Under the pieces are notes generated by a model that saw only the letters and a list, made by a program, of their open reading frames with translations, did no database searches and was not told the DNA's origin. 64,000 bases of DNA from Rattus norvegicus (lineage: Eukaryota > Chordata > Mammalia > Rodentia > Muridae): the NCBI RefSeq assembly GCF_036323735.1, contig NC_086028.1:19442501-19506500 (forward strand). Reading direction: 5' to 3'. This document shows positions 44,880 through 56,259 of this stretch, piece after piece. Position 1 is the stretch's first letter. Each line of letters opens with the position of its first letter. A program made the position numbers and the translations under genes.

Positions 44880-45515
44880 ACTTACTCATGTTAGGGTGGG
44901 GGGAAACATTGCACATTGGAATGAAAGCAACTGCTGGAATGAGCCCAGAATGGTTTGGAATTCTTGAGGTAGATGTGCCATTCTGCTGGCTACCTTCAGG
45001 GGGCACGTTACTAAGGCGCCTACCTGCTATCCTCAATTTCAGGTTGGTCATGGATATCCTACAAGCTCATACCCAGAGCCTGATAAGCAAATGACATGGC
45101 TCCAGAAGACTAGGGCATTTCATTGCCTTCAGCTCACCACAGCCTGCGGTCCCTCATCCTTGTTTACAGCCCCAGGCTAGCCATATCTAGGAACCCAGTT
45201 TAAAACAGCTCTTTGCAGAAAGGAAAATCCGGAGGTTACAAAGGGCAGCTTTCAGATTGGTTCAGGTTGCCCTCCCAAATGACCAACATTTAAAGGCTAG
45301 TATATTTCGCACTGAATTTAGCATCTTTCAAAGAATGGCTGGCTCTGATTATATTGGACCTAGATTTCAACCAAACACATAACTGAAGCTTTTGCTGTTA
45401 GTCTGAAAGTTTCTGGGTTCAGAGTTCTTACTGAATTCACTCTAGAAAAACATGCATGCCTATATCTTGTAGGGTCTCATTTCATTTTGGCCTACAACCC
45501 AGTGAGAAGATTTCT
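44880..45515. other. Unique sequence, no gene seen
   Basis: Opposing frames at 44869-45094 are unsupported. No other signal. Confidence 0.35.
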
Positions 45516-45519
45516 ATTG

Positions 45520-45665
45520 ATGCATTAACACTGCAAATGAGTAACTGAGGCCTGGGGAAGTTCAACTGCCCATCGGCATCATGCATCCGGAGAACGGGAG
45601 AGTTGAGATTCAAACTTGGGTCTACCTGATCCCAGAGGCCATTTTCTTCCCTGACAATCAATTGC
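45520..45665 (-). mobile_element. MIR SINE fragment
   Basis: gcaaatgagtaactgaggcc, tggggaagttcaactgccca, gagttgagattcaaacttgg and gtctacctgatcccagaggc are reverse MIR core and 5' part. Confidence 0.62.
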
Positions 45666-45669
45666 CTCT

Positions 45670-46212
45670 GTTGGGGAGCAACTGTAAGGCTCCGAGGTCC
45701 TCTCCCACATAGAGATATCCCCTGTTTAGAGAGGTGTGGGGGTTAGTAAACCTGACAACTAGCTCTATATAGCACTGCCAATTGAAATTCTGATGTGGTC
45801 AATCCAGTTTATGTTCAGTGAGTCGAGACCACTCCCAGTATCCAGAAGGCTGTCACTTTCTATTTAAATGAAGGGGCTCTTCTCAATTGATGGAGGAAAC
45901 TCCACTAGACACAGACACTGAATGGGATGTCTTCCTGCAAATGAGAAAGTCTCTGGCATTCTCCAAGGCTGTGATCTTGGCTAGCACTTTCCTACCTGTC
46001 CTATAGGTTTCTGGGACAAATGTTCACTTAGGTCAGTATTACTACAACCAACGAAAAGACCTGGGGATACAGACCACCATGCATACCAGGAAGGCTTCCT
46101 CTTTGCCTCACATCCTACAAACTCTCTAGAGGACAGAGGACCAGAGATCCCTCTTTCCTTAAGTCTCTTCCCAGACTGCCCTTTCAGCCTTTTCAGTGGG
46201 TCTTCCTTTGAG
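45670..46212. other. Unique sequence, no gene seen
   Basis: No recognised gene or repeat. Confidence 0.35.
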
Positions 46213-46216
46213 GCCT

Positions 46217-46350
46217 ATATACATACTTACATAAGTATGTGCATACATACATACATACATACATACATACAGACAGACAGACATAAATACATACATACAG
46301 ACAGACATATGTCATATGTATATATACACATACACGTATATATGTACATT
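46217..46350. repeat. (ATAC)n/(CAGA)n compound microsatellite
   Basis: ATAC tetranucleotides, two CAGA blocks, and a terminal TATA/CACA stretch. Frames over it on both strands are artefacts. Confidence 0.93.
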
Positions 46351-46875
46351 GTTGCGGTAAAATTGAAAAATCATTTCTTTTATCCCACACTAGTGCTGGC
46401 ACCGAAGGGCCACACGGCATTTGTTAAGTAATTTCATCTCAGTCAACAAAGCGTCTCACCCGCTGAGCTCCATCCCATATCACACTGCTGATGGCTTCTC
46501 TCTGAGCTTGGATACAATCTCTCTACCCATCTAGTTCCCAAGGCAGGTTGCCACCATGCCATACGTACACATCCCAATTCTGTGGTGGGCCCAGTGTGTC
46601 CAGCCACCACACACTCTCTTGAAGTCAATTAAATCGCCACATGAAAGAACACACAGCACAATAACCTCTGATCCAATTGATAAGATATAATTGTCCACCT
46701 AGATAAGATATGGTTTGCTCATCTGTACACACAAAATCCTGTACACATCCATCCCTTAAGAATAGTCACATCAACTTGTAAATGTGCAGAGAGAAATCTT
46801 GACATCCACCTCCATGTTCTCTCAGCTGCTCCCTCTTTCTCTTATTTTGATCTCCTCCTCTAAAACTTTTCTCCC
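46351..46875. other. Unique sequence, no gene seen
   Basis: No recognised gene or repeat. Confidence 0.35.
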
Positions 46876-46879
46876 ACCC

Positions 46880-46995
46880 ATCCTTCCTTCTTGTCCAATG
46901 ACAGGCCTCGTTCTATCCTGTACCTGCCTTTACCTGCATAATGACATCAACCTGCAATACATATATACATTTATGTTATATATGTCATATGTATG

Positions 46996-47047
<52 letters not shown>

Positions 47048-47250
47048 CTGAAGGCCTTTGCACCTATCGTCACCTGAAGTGATCTCCCTCCTCCCTGCTC
47101 CTTATCGTCAAGCTAACTCCTATCCACCTGCCCTGCTCACCAGGTGACCTTTCATGGGAATGCCCTACCCCCAGCCTCTTACACTCACACCACCACAAGG
47201 TATCATAGAGACCTGCTAGGTGCATGAATTCTCTTAGCACCTTCCACTCC
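46880..47250 (+). repeat. Possible L2-class fragment, interrupted by (CA)n
   Basis: Right of the microsatellite, tttgcacctatcgtcacctg, gtgatctccctcctccctgc, tcaagctaactcctatccac and aggtgacctttcatgggaat resemble an L2-type 3' region. Moderately diverged. Confidence 0.42.
46991..47044. repeat. (AC)n microsatellite
   Basis: About 24 AC units after a TATGTA lead-in. Confidence 0.97.
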
Positions 47251-47254
47251 TTCC

Positions 47255-47875
47255 ACTCTGTATTAATCCAGGCCTTTACACGCTAGGGAGGATTGTCTGA
47301 GCTCACTGCTAAAGCCCCAGATCAGATTCATTGCCTACAGACCTAGGGTGCTCAGAAAGGATTTCCAGAGGGATTTTAAGAGCAAAAGGAGTGGTCTTTC
47401 CTGTGTTAAACAGACACATGGCATCACGTCTGAAACCAGGGTTCTAGATGGCCCCCTGGAAACTTGATGGCACTCAGAGCAAAGGAAATGAAGGACTTTC
47501 TACTTGTCTCAAGCCAAGTTAAGGTGTCCCCCTTCAGAGGGCCACAGGAGTGGCCTGCCTCAAGTGACTCGTAGCCTCTTGCCACATAATCACGCAGTAG
47601 ATAACACCATGTGTTGTGGACTACAAGTCCCTGCTTTAAACCCTGCTGTGCCCCTTGCTATGGCAGGAGCTTGGCAGAGTCCTCACTTCTCTGAGAAGGG
47701 GTCACTGTGGTTATGAGGATATGGTCAGCACCCATAGCCATCAGTGAAAACATGCTCAGTGATGCTGAGTATTCCTGTGCTGTCTCCAGGGGAAGCCCTT
47801 CTTTGGAGTAGCAGTTAGAACGCGGCCTGAACATCGGGGTTATGCTAGCCTACAGTTTCCGGTGCTTTCATAGTT
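47255..47875. other. Unique sequence, possible MIR remnant
   Basis: 47610-47740 weakly follows MIR order (ctgctgtgccccttgctatg, cctcacttctctgagaaggg). No gene seen. Confidence 0.3.
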
Positions 47876-47879
47876 TTGG

Positions 47880-48195
47880 ATAGTGCTTCTCACATTGGCA
47901 CACTCACTGCAGATTCAGATGTTCAGATTCCAGCCTGTTGTTCCTCTGGCATTGAAAGACGGGCCACATGGGCATTCTGGTATCTCCCCCAATACAGTGT
48001 GCACCTGAGATGGTAGGGTGTACACCACTTGTATTCCAAGTCCCAGAGCAAGAAACTGTCCCCAAACCTCCATGTAGAAAGGTGTGCCTTCCACCCCAAT
48101 AAGTGAAAGCAAACATGGCAGTCACATCATTGCCTATTACAACAGACAAGGAGATCTGGCCCTACATAGTCCACGGACCACGTGACACGTAAGTG
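47880..48195. repeat. Weak hAT-Charlie-like remnant
   Basis: tagtgcttctcacattggca at the left and tccacggaccacgtgacacg at the right resemble ends of an old Charlie-type element. The interior is not convincing. Confidence 0.25.
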
Positions 48196-48306
48196 TCTCA
48201 GAAGGATGCTTCCCAAGCGAAGATGATCAAAGTAATTTCCTGATTCTACATCTTCCCCTCCAGCATCACCATGAACACCTAACCTATTTCTAAACTTACC
48301 CCATTT

Positions 48307-48487
48307 TGTTTTTTTTAACTTATTTATTTGGGGAGGAAGGGGGCATGTGTCACAGCACACATGTGGAGGCCAGAGAACACACTTGTGGAGTTGGTACTCT
48401 CCTTTTACTATGTGGGTCCCAGGGATTGAACTCAGGTCACAGGGCTTGGCAGCAAGCCCCTTTACCCTCTGAGCCTTCTAACTAGCC
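48307..48487 (-). mobile_element. B3 SINE
   Basis: Reverse-strand B3: acatgtggaggccagagaac, actatgtgggtcccagggat, tgaactcaggtcacagggct, cctttaccctctgagccttc. Confidence 0.8.
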
Positions 48488-48519
48488 TGACCAAAATATT
48501 TTTCTAGAGTTACTCAATT

Positions 48520-49080
48520 CTTGCCATCTTCACTATTCAGCTCACCAACCTGCCATCATTTCTCACCTAGATGATGGTGACAGACACATTGCTGGTCATC
48601 CATTTCTCCTTTGCCCTTCTGGTTCATTTTTTTGTCAGCATAACCAGAAAGAACATTTTTACAGTGCAAATATAACACCCTTCTACACCCCTACTAACAC
48701 CACTTAAAGCTCTTGACGTCACCCTTGGTTTGGCTTGCTTTCTTATTGGTTGATTGATTGATTGATCGATTGATTGATGATTGATTGTATCATCTATGTC
48801 CTTTGGGACAAACATTACTGTTCCCACAAAACTCCTCTGAACTCTCTGCTCCAACCCCCCTCACCTTTGACTAGCTGCTACAGGGATCATAAGCCTCTCC
48901 CGCCTGGAGTGGTGTCCCCAGAGTTTATCTGTCTGGAGGATCATTTTCTTCCCTCATCAGGCCATGGCCACTCCCCTCCAGTGAGCATCTGTCACTCTTG
49001 TTCCCAGTGTAAGTCACGCTCGTCGTTATTTTCTCACAGGACTCCATTTTCTTTGTCACAACAGTGAGCAGAGTCTACAG
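48520..49080 (+). repeat. Possible L2-class fragment, interrupted by (TTGA)n
   Basis: C/T-rich text with gagcatctgtcactcttgtt, cctcatcaggccatggccac and tgcctctctgct-type words resembling an ancient LINE 3' region. It holds a perfect CRE-like TGACGTCA at 48714-48721. Confidence 0.35.
48747..48787. repeat. (TTGA)n microsatellite
   Basis: About nine TTGA units with one C interruption. Confidence 0.93.
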
Positions 49081-49089
49081 TCACATCCT

Positions 49090-49870
49090 GGGCAGGCCAT
49101 GACTGTGGGGCACATTGGAAGCACTCCAAGATGGGATGCGGCACTAGACAAATGGCTAATCTGCCATTGGCTGGCTTTTGTTGACTGCTTTATTGCAATT
49201 CAATTCCAGATCACGTTCTGCCCGAATTTCAGTAATAAGAGGAAATATTCCTATACTTTACTCTCAAGATTCTCTTTGGTTAACGCCTCCCAACCCCCGA
49301 TCCCCTTGCCTTGATGCTTGGAGACATAGTAGGTATCAACACTTACATACTGAGTCAAAATGGTTTATTCTATCAGTTCACTCACTAAAGACATGGAATG
49401 CTGCTAATCAGTTCCCATTTGGTAGCAGCGGATCAAGCAGACAATGCTCTTAACATAATTACAGCCAAGGGCCAAGAGACTTGAGATGTAAGCCTGCTTC
49501 TTCCATGTATGGCTTACCTCAGCTTTCGGGCACTGTGAGGACTTTCAGAAGACCTGTTTAACCTGCAGAGTCCTTCACACCAGGCCTCCCACCAGCCAGG
49601 TTTCTCCAGACCTTTGTCACTTCCCTCAGTTCCACCCAAACCACAAAGTTCACTCAGAAGGAAGCTCTCTCCATTGTTCATCTGTGTGGAAGGCATCCCT
49701 CTGGACTTGCTGCGGCGTCCTTCTCAGTTAGCCACTCAAACTTGTCCCTATTCTTCAATCCCAGACAAGCTTTCCCTTCCATCAGGCAGGATGGGGAGAG
49801 GTTACATGTAAGGAAGCCGGGGACCCAGCAGAGGACATGCACAGCACCCTGACCTCTCCCAGACCAGGCT
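49090..49870. other. Unique sequence, no gene seen
   Basis: No recognised gene. Small opposing frames at 49099-49453 and 49514-49811 are unsupported. Confidence 0.35.
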
Positions 49871-49873
49871 TCT

Positions 49874-49874
<1 letters not shown>

Positions 49875-49934
<60 letters not shown>
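49875..49934. repeat. (TC)n microsatellite
   Basis: About 29 pure TC units. R/E-rich minus frames are artefacts. Confidence 0.97.
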
Positions 49935-49936
<2 letters not shown>

Positions 49937-49939
49937 CAT

Positions 49940-50370
49940 AATGGGAGCTTCATGGAGCTTTAAAAAGTTAAAAAACAAGAACAACAAAAACAACAAGGAG
50001 GGAGAAACAGAAAAACGAGCTTTTGGGTTTAATATTGGGGTCCTTGATAGACAAAAAATAAAATGTGAGAATCTCATGGTCTCAGTGAATGGAGACTACA
50101 AAAGTCAAAAGCACTACCAGTTAGTACATGATCTGGACACAGGTTTGCTAGCATTAATTAGGATTCCAAAAGTCCATTTTCCTCCTATGAGATATCCAAG
50201 GCAAAGAAAGTGTTTAAAAAAAAGAAAAGCCAACAACAGCAAAAACATTCTTGAATAGATAGATAGAGGCAGATAGACTGACAGACACTGCTGTCTGAAC
50301 ATTCGGTATACACATTCACCAGACGGCCTTTGTGCACCCCTAAGGTGTGGGAAGGGACACTGTGAGCCTC
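49940..50370. other. Unique sequence with A-rich patches
   Basis: A-rich AAC words at 49966-49996 and a short GATA run at 50258-50269. No gene seen. Confidence 0.35.
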
Positions 50371-50372
50371 AC

Positions 50373-50506
50373 CTCTGACAGCAATAATCATCCTCCAACA
50401 ACATGTACAGTGCGGACAGCTCCGTTTCCAGGACACTAATATCAAGCAAGGCAATGCAGCATCCAGGGGCTTTCTGGGGCTGCTCCAAAGCTCTCCCCAA
50501 GCAGCT
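50373..50506 (-). other. Candidate internal coding exon (unproven)
   Basis: On the minus strand an acceptor-like tttttgtctcgggctgtgcag ends just before 50506 and a good donor (AG|GTGAGG) follows 50373. Between them 134 bp are open in one frame (44 codons plus two bases). The predicted peptide begins SCLGRALEQPQKAPGCC and contains SALYMLLEDD, which looks protein-like but which I do not recognise. A 145-codon frame in another phase crosses the same DNA. Chance is the main alternative. Confidence 0.2.
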
Positions 50507-50514
50507 CTGCACAG

Positions 50515-50875
50515 CCCGAGACAAAAACTCATATTCTCTAAGACTGATCTTTTGACCTTGCCGTGCTCAGATCCACTTGAGGACAGCGAGGGGAAATGCT
50601 GGGGCTTGTTTCTGCCTTGCACTCATCTCTCCGCTCTATCCGCTTTGGTGCTGATGGGGAATGGGAATTCTAAGTTGCTGATGGCTGATGGCTGGCTTGT
50701 GGTTATGGGATTGTCAGGGGTCTGCCTCCACCCCCCTCCCTTCCTGCCCATGCCAAAGGAAAGAGATGACTCCCTCAGGATCCAACACTCTGGCTCTGCA
50801 GAAACAGCCACACTGTTGCTTCAAGGAAAGAGCAAGCTGTGGCTCAGTTGACTTTAATGTCACTGTCACCATCAT
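50515..50875. other. Unique sequence, no gene seen
   Basis: Opposing frames at 50552-50900 are unrecognised. Confidence 0.35.
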
Positions 50876-50879
50876 ACTA

Positions 50880-51090
50880 GTGAGTCTGAGCTGTCACTAA
50901 ATGCCCAGCATCATGCCTCCTCTTCTAACCCACACATCAACCTCTTGGGATAAAGGCCTTTTCACTCGGCATCATGAATTGCATGCTGTAGTAAGCTGAG
51001 GCTTGGAGAACACACAGGATTTATTTAGACCAGGTTTGAACCCAGACCTACTTTACTTCACAGACCTAACTCTAAAATTCTAGGTGCTTT
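50880..51090 (-). mobile_element. MIR SINE, most of the element
   Basis: Reverse MIR: tcactaaatgcccagcatca, gtaagctgaggcttggagaa, cacacaggatttatttagac, caggtttgaacccagaccta. Confidence 0.65.
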
Positions 51091-51094
51091 TGTT

Positions 51095-51375
51095 GAAACC
51101 ACCATTCTAACACTGTCTGCTTCTCCTCTCAATCTTCATGGCTGATCATTCTTGTTTTGCATTGGGAAACCATAGCCTGTCATCTAGAACCATGGCTACT
51201 TGCTCGATTGATAAAGTTTTATTAAAACATTCCGTGTTCATTCATTCATACCTTGTCCTTACACCTCCACTCCAGTGTCATCAATGCCTATCTGTGTACT
51301 TTACAGATAGGGAGAGAATTCTTGGCTGATTCTGAAGACAATGCTACCTGGAGTAGTAAATTATATTACAAAATG
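51095..51375. other. Unique sequence, no gene seen
   Basis: No recognised gene or repeat. Confidence 0.35.
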
Positions 51376-51379
51376 TAAT

Positions 51380-51605
51380 TAAGTGTTTCTCACCTGATGG
51401 GTACTTTTCTGAAAGCTTTATGTGTGTGACCCCTTGCTTAATGTTCTCTGGTGGGTTCTGAAGAAATAGTCTTAGCCAAGTATCAAGATGGGAAAATTGA
51501 AGCACAAGGAGGTTAAGCTTCAATTACCCTCCAAAATGGATGTAGAAATCATCAGGGCCAGCATGGAATCCTAGGTAGTTGGTGCTCAGAACAAAGACTT
51601 CTGTG
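51380..51605 (-). mobile_element. MIR SINE, most of the element
   Basis: Reverse MIR: aagtgtttctcacctgatgg, agatgggaaaattgaagcac, aaggaggttaagcttcaatt and ggccagcatggaatcctagg. Confidence 0.65.
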
Positions 51606-51609
51606 CTTT

Positions 51610-52950
51610 GGGCTTCACCATCTAAACCCTTAGACCTCTGCTGTACTTTAGGGGTTCTTGGTCGTTCAGAGGAAGCAAGCCATTCACAGCAGATCTGGAT
51701 ACAACAGAGCCTGGACCTCCCTCTTGAGACGACTGCTTTGAGCTCCTGGAGTTGAGGTACTGTCCAGCAGCAATGGTGTCTGGCTTCCCCACCATCTGTC
51801 CAAAGTGCTGGGATCGCCTGCCAAGTTCTGTGTCCCTAGGTAGTCAGGAGGCTCAGATCAGCTCCGGGAAACAGAGAGGCCACCGCCAGCCAACAGCCTA
51901 GCCAGAACTATGACAGATAGCCACAATCTGGCTGGATACAGGATCACTCATTTTAAAGTCTCTACTGAGGCAACACAAGTGGGGTGGGGCTAGGGGTTGG
52001 GAGGAGACAGGGACAATTCCTAAGCCAGAAGATAGGGAAGAAGGAAGCGGAGCTAATGGTGTTCACAACCTACTGTGTGCCAGTGTGCTTCCGGGAGCCA
52101 AATGAGGAAGCTAAGGCAACATCCATGAAATGGCTTTTCCTGAGCCATTCTGCAGGGTGTGAGGTGAGCACAGGACTTCCTCCTCAGGGACAAACCTCAC
52201 CAAGTAAGTAGTCAGAGGTTGTCACTTAAGGAGATGGTTTGCAAATTAGGGTAATGGGTATCACCAGGGATAGAGAGAAAAGGCAAATGCCTGCAGTTGC
52301 TGGCTTGGGTGGTGAACACTGAAGGGCTACAAGGAGGGTAATGCTGTTGCCAAGATAGAGAGATCAAGACACACCAGCAGACTGATATCCCACACACCAG
52401 CAGAGGAGAAGGCAGTCCTGTGGGTCTGGATGGCTAGGAACGAGAAACACCTATCTACCCTCAGTCCCCAGACATGTCACCAGCATGTCAATGTCGTCTT
52501 TCTCCGTCTCCTGTCCTTGGGGCTGACCTAGACTACTGACAGTAGCCACTGCCTGGCTTGCTCTGCTCACATGACCTTCTTTGTGCAAGAAGACATAGGG
52601 GGGAATAGAAGGCTTAAATATGAGGCTTTAAAAAAAAACACATGGTTTGACCCAAGCAGGACATCCTTGTTATGCAAACACTATGAACCCATCACGCAAG
52701 AGATGAATAGAAGGGGCCTTGTCATCTGTGATTCACGTAACAGACAAATGGGGCTACTCTCCTGAACTAGCACAGAGAACGCGTCCCACAGAGGGATGAT
52801 TTCAGCGAGCAGAGAAGACTGCCAGAGACCTACTCCAGCATTGATTCTCCCTGGAAGGGCAGAGAATGGGGGGACCAATGGGGGTCACACTGATAACAGG
52901 TGGGGGTGCTGGTGACTGTGAGTGGGCAACTTAGGGGGTCAATACTGCTG
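51610..52950. other. Unique sequence, no gene seen
   Basis: No supportable gene. 75- and 61-codon frames at 51984-52397 on opposite strands are unrecognised. A-run at 52630-52637. Confidence 0.35.
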
Positions 52951-52954
52951 ACAG

Positions 52955-53030
52955 AACACAACTTAATTATCGGGCTGGCAAGAACGCCTAACGTGAAACC
53001 CTGAACTCTTAACTCTTTAAGTGTTAAGTT

Positions 53031-53069
<39 letters not shown>

Positions 53070-53200
53070 TTTGGTAATTAATTCCTGCTGGCAGCAGCAG
53101 AAAAACTAAGGGGTTAATTGTTAGAGTTCCTTTCTGTATTGCCTTGGCCAGGAGAGAATCATGGACTCATTAACTCTTCATGAATTAGGAAGAAAAGAAA
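52955..53200. promoter_or_regulatory. TAATTA island split by (GACA)n, enhancer candidate
   Basis: TAATTA at 52964-52969 and 53075-53080, gggttaattgttag near 53111 and cattaactcttcatgaatta near 53168. The island is repeat-free apart from an internal GACA run. Regulatory function is inferred. Confidence 0.25.
53033..53068. repeat. (GACA)n microsatellite
   Basis: Nine GACA units inside otherwise unique AT-rich sequence. Confidence 0.96.
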
Positions 53201-53228
53201 GAAAATATTCTATGCAGGCAATGTGCTT

Positions 53229-53230
<2 letters not shown>

Positions 53231-53277
<47 letters not shown>
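53231..53277. repeat. (AC)n microsatellite
   Basis: About 23 AC units. Confidence 0.97.
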
Positions 53278-53278
<1 letters not shown>

Positions 53279-53459
53279 TCATACACATATACACTCTGGA
53301 CTCTGGCCAGGCCCGAATACTAGTCTTATCAGCTCCACAAGTGTTCTTACATACTTACATATATGCACACATACCTACACATGGCAAATAGACACTTCCA
53401 TACATATATTTGGTGGGTGGGGTTGAGCCCCAGATGATACACTTTATTCCTCTCTCTGG

Positions 53460-53940
53460 CCCTCTTATACCTTCTTGGACAAAAGTTCTTTAACATCATT
53501 TCATAAGCAAAATGTTACATAAAAGGAAAGTTACAGAAAGATGTTGATATTAAGTTCAAAGCAGCGTTTCATTATGAGTTCAAAGCAATAGTTTCACGTG
53601 GCCTCGCTTTATCACCGTGCATACCTGTGGCGTTATCCTTAGATCTGACCTAGAATGAATGTCTTTCCTTCGTCACAAATTTGTCCCAAGCCTATTTGTC
53701 TTTTTGGTGTAATTATAAAAGCTCACTGGATTCCTTATTGTTCGGCCCTTACCTACTATTTTTAGAAAAGTGGGCGCGTTCTACTCTCGATTCTAACTTT
53801 ATTATATTCTTCTGGCAAAATAAATAAATCACCTCTTAAAACTTTCTCCTTGAAATTATTTGAACCAAACCAGGATTTCTATAACCACCTTAATTCACGG
53901 TAGGTGATCTTTATGTTGATCTTCAGGAAATCTACCCAAT
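53460..53940. promoter_or_regulatory. Long repeat-free AT-rich island, enhancer candidate
   Basis: About 480 bp of unique AT-rich DNA retaining CpGs (tggcgttatcc, gggcgcgttctactctcga). It includes ttcaaagcagcgtttcatta and ttcaaagcaatagtttcacg, two similar TTCAAAGCA words 29 bp apart, and ttggtgtaattataaaagct. No repeat is recognised. Confidence 0.25.
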
Positions 53941-54172
53941 AGGGTGGGCTGATGCCCAAGAATCATTAGACTGTGTAATGGTGACAGGAAAAGGAGTGTC
54001 AGCTGCAAGAAGCAATCCTGAGATGAAGTCTCTTGGGACTTTGCCTCTCAGGGCTCACCCATCTTTAGGCCATGCAGTGAAACGGTGGGCCACCTCCAGG
54101 AAAGTCACCTGCTAGCCTTAGCCTCTCCTAGATGGCTTCTGATAGAAGACTGGGAAGGAATGAGAGAGATGG

Positions 54173-54174
<2 letters not shown>

Positions 54175-54266
<92 letters not shown>
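54175..54266. repeat. Compound (GT)n(GA)n microsatellite
   Basis: About 22 GT units pass directly into about 23 AG units. Frames across it on both strands are artefacts. Confidence 0.97.
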
Positions 54267-54268
<2 letters not shown>

Positions 54269-54269
54269 C

Positions 54270-56025
54270 AAAAGAAGGCAGAGATATTTTTGGTTCCACA
54301 GGAACCACAGCACCACCAAAGCTAGGGACACCCATAGCAGCCCTGCCCTCTGAGGCTTCATTCCCTTACTGCTCTGACTGGTATTTGAGGTTAGCCAAAG
54401 CTCTCAATATGGCCTTTCAGATTCAGGTCCAGCACACACCAGTGAAATGAACAGCAGTCACTACGTTTGGCATCTGCTGTGTGGCACATGTGGTACAGAC
54501 ACACTGTTGGCTTTCACAGAAACAAAGTGTGGCTCTTTAACGAGAGCCACTAGAGCCTGTGCTTCTGGCAGCGGCTGGCTGCCCTGAGTTCTCTGTTCTT
54601 CTGGGATGAGCTCTGACCATAAATTCCCCCCCACCCCCACCCCCTTCCTCTGGTGAAAATTCTGCAGTGTAGGCAGGGATCCAGAGGAGAGAAAAATCAT
54701 TGCAGCTCCCGGTAGCACTCTGCAGCACCACAGTGGAGGGCACACTGCAGAATGCATGGCTGCTTGCTGTTTCTCTCCAGCAGGTGTGCAGTGACTGTCT
54801 GTCAGAGGTAGGGGTCCCTGCAGAGCCCAGTGCAGCCTTTCTGCTGATTCTTCAATGGGTGCTCGGTGTCCTCCAGCTCCCATGGAAATTCTCAGATCCT
54901 AATCGCACTTTGCAGCTCTCATGCTCCTGTCAGACATTTTGGTGAAATCGTTCTCCATCACTACAGTTTTCTCAGCTACAAAAGGGCACAGGCAAGGCCT
55001 GGTTTGTAAGACCTTGAAGGAAGGCAGATGTGAGCCTCCTCTGAGAACATCACCCAACCTATTGATGAACAAGGGGTTTTTCAGGATTCAGTCCAGGGAC
55101 CGTCTTCATCAGGCACATACGCCTGTCAACATAGGAGCAAAGGTTCTTTTGGAATGGGAGATGTCATTTAGACCATGTATGCTTGAGACTACGAAATGCA
55201 AACAAGATTAATTAATAGGGAAACAGTCGTAGGTCTCACAAAACCAAAGACAATGGTCCTGAGGTGTAGGAAGTGTTTCTAGTCTCCTTTAACACAAGTG
55301 GACCCTGCTCGCCAAGGAGACAGGAAGTGTGTGGCCCTAAACATTGATCTTAGGAGTGGCTGTAGCTATTCTGTATCATCAGAGGGAAGACTTCGAGTAA
55401 TGGAAACCATTGCTTACTCGTCCTTGGAGGAGAAAGAAGGGAAATGGGACGCCATCACCCACTCATGCCTTCACTCATCTGACAGCTACTTCTCCATAGT
55501 CTCTGAATTCTTCTATTTGTCTGAGCTGACAGCTCCCCAGTGTGTGGTCCCATAAAGAATAAATCAGAGTCAAATTAAAGATGAAGTGATACAACTTAAG
55601 AAAACAGTAAGAAAGCATCGCCAGTCATGTGATAGGGTCGAATTGCATCTGGAAATACCAAGAAAGCTCCTGGGAGAAACTCTAAATACCGCACGAGCTC
55701 AATAGTATAAAGACAGCGCTTTTTCATAGATGAGAGGACGCTGGACCCCGTGGCCGCAGGTGGATCAATGGCTCTAAAGCTTTTCCCTTTGGGAGGGTGG
55801 AGGTGACCTTTTGGAAATACCAGCACAAGCAGGCAATGCTTCTTGCTGGGACACAGTACACCAGGGCAAAATTCCTGTGTGGCTGATGTCCCAAGACCTA
55901 CAAGGTGGGTGATCCCAAGAGATGCTAACTACTCTCCTCAAGACCCTTAAGACCCGTACGCCCTTGACAAGGAATATTCAGAAGGATTAATTATCAACCC
56001 TAAAACACTTACTAAAGACACAGGA
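54270..56025. other. Unique sequence, no gene confirmed
   Basis: A 140-codon minus frame at 54461-54883 has no recognised domain and is opposed by plus frames. 54930-55000 may be a MIR core. No promoter or splice chain seen. Confidence 0.35.
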
Positions 56026-56029
56026 AGAA

Positions 56030-56255
56030 ACAGTGGGGAAAGAGGCTAGAAAGGGGGAAAGGAAGAAAAGGAGGTGGAAGGAGGAAGGAGGAAGGAGGAA
56101 GGAGGGGAAGGGTGTGGAAAAGGAGCTTCAGAGTTGGGACATAGAAAAGTGAGGTGAGGAGAGGGGAGATGGTAGAGCTGGAGAGAAAGAGATAAAGAAT
56201 TGTACAGTGGGGTTGAATAAGGGGTAGGGAGGAAGAGGGAAGGAGAGGGAGGATC
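56030..56255. repeat. Polypurine GGAA/GGAGG tract
   Basis: About 225 bp strongly purine-biased on the plus strand, with a GGAAGGA core at 56070-56110. The P/L/S-rich minus frames are artefacts. Confidence 0.85.
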
Positions 56256-56259
56256 TGTG

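Noticed and set aside
50185..50622. 145-codon minus frame as a gene
   Set aside because: No recognisable product; the more exon-like reading of the same DNA is in another phase (50373-50506).
54461..54883. 140-codon minus frame
   Set aside because: Low-complexity G-rich middle, no family recognised, opposed by plus frames.
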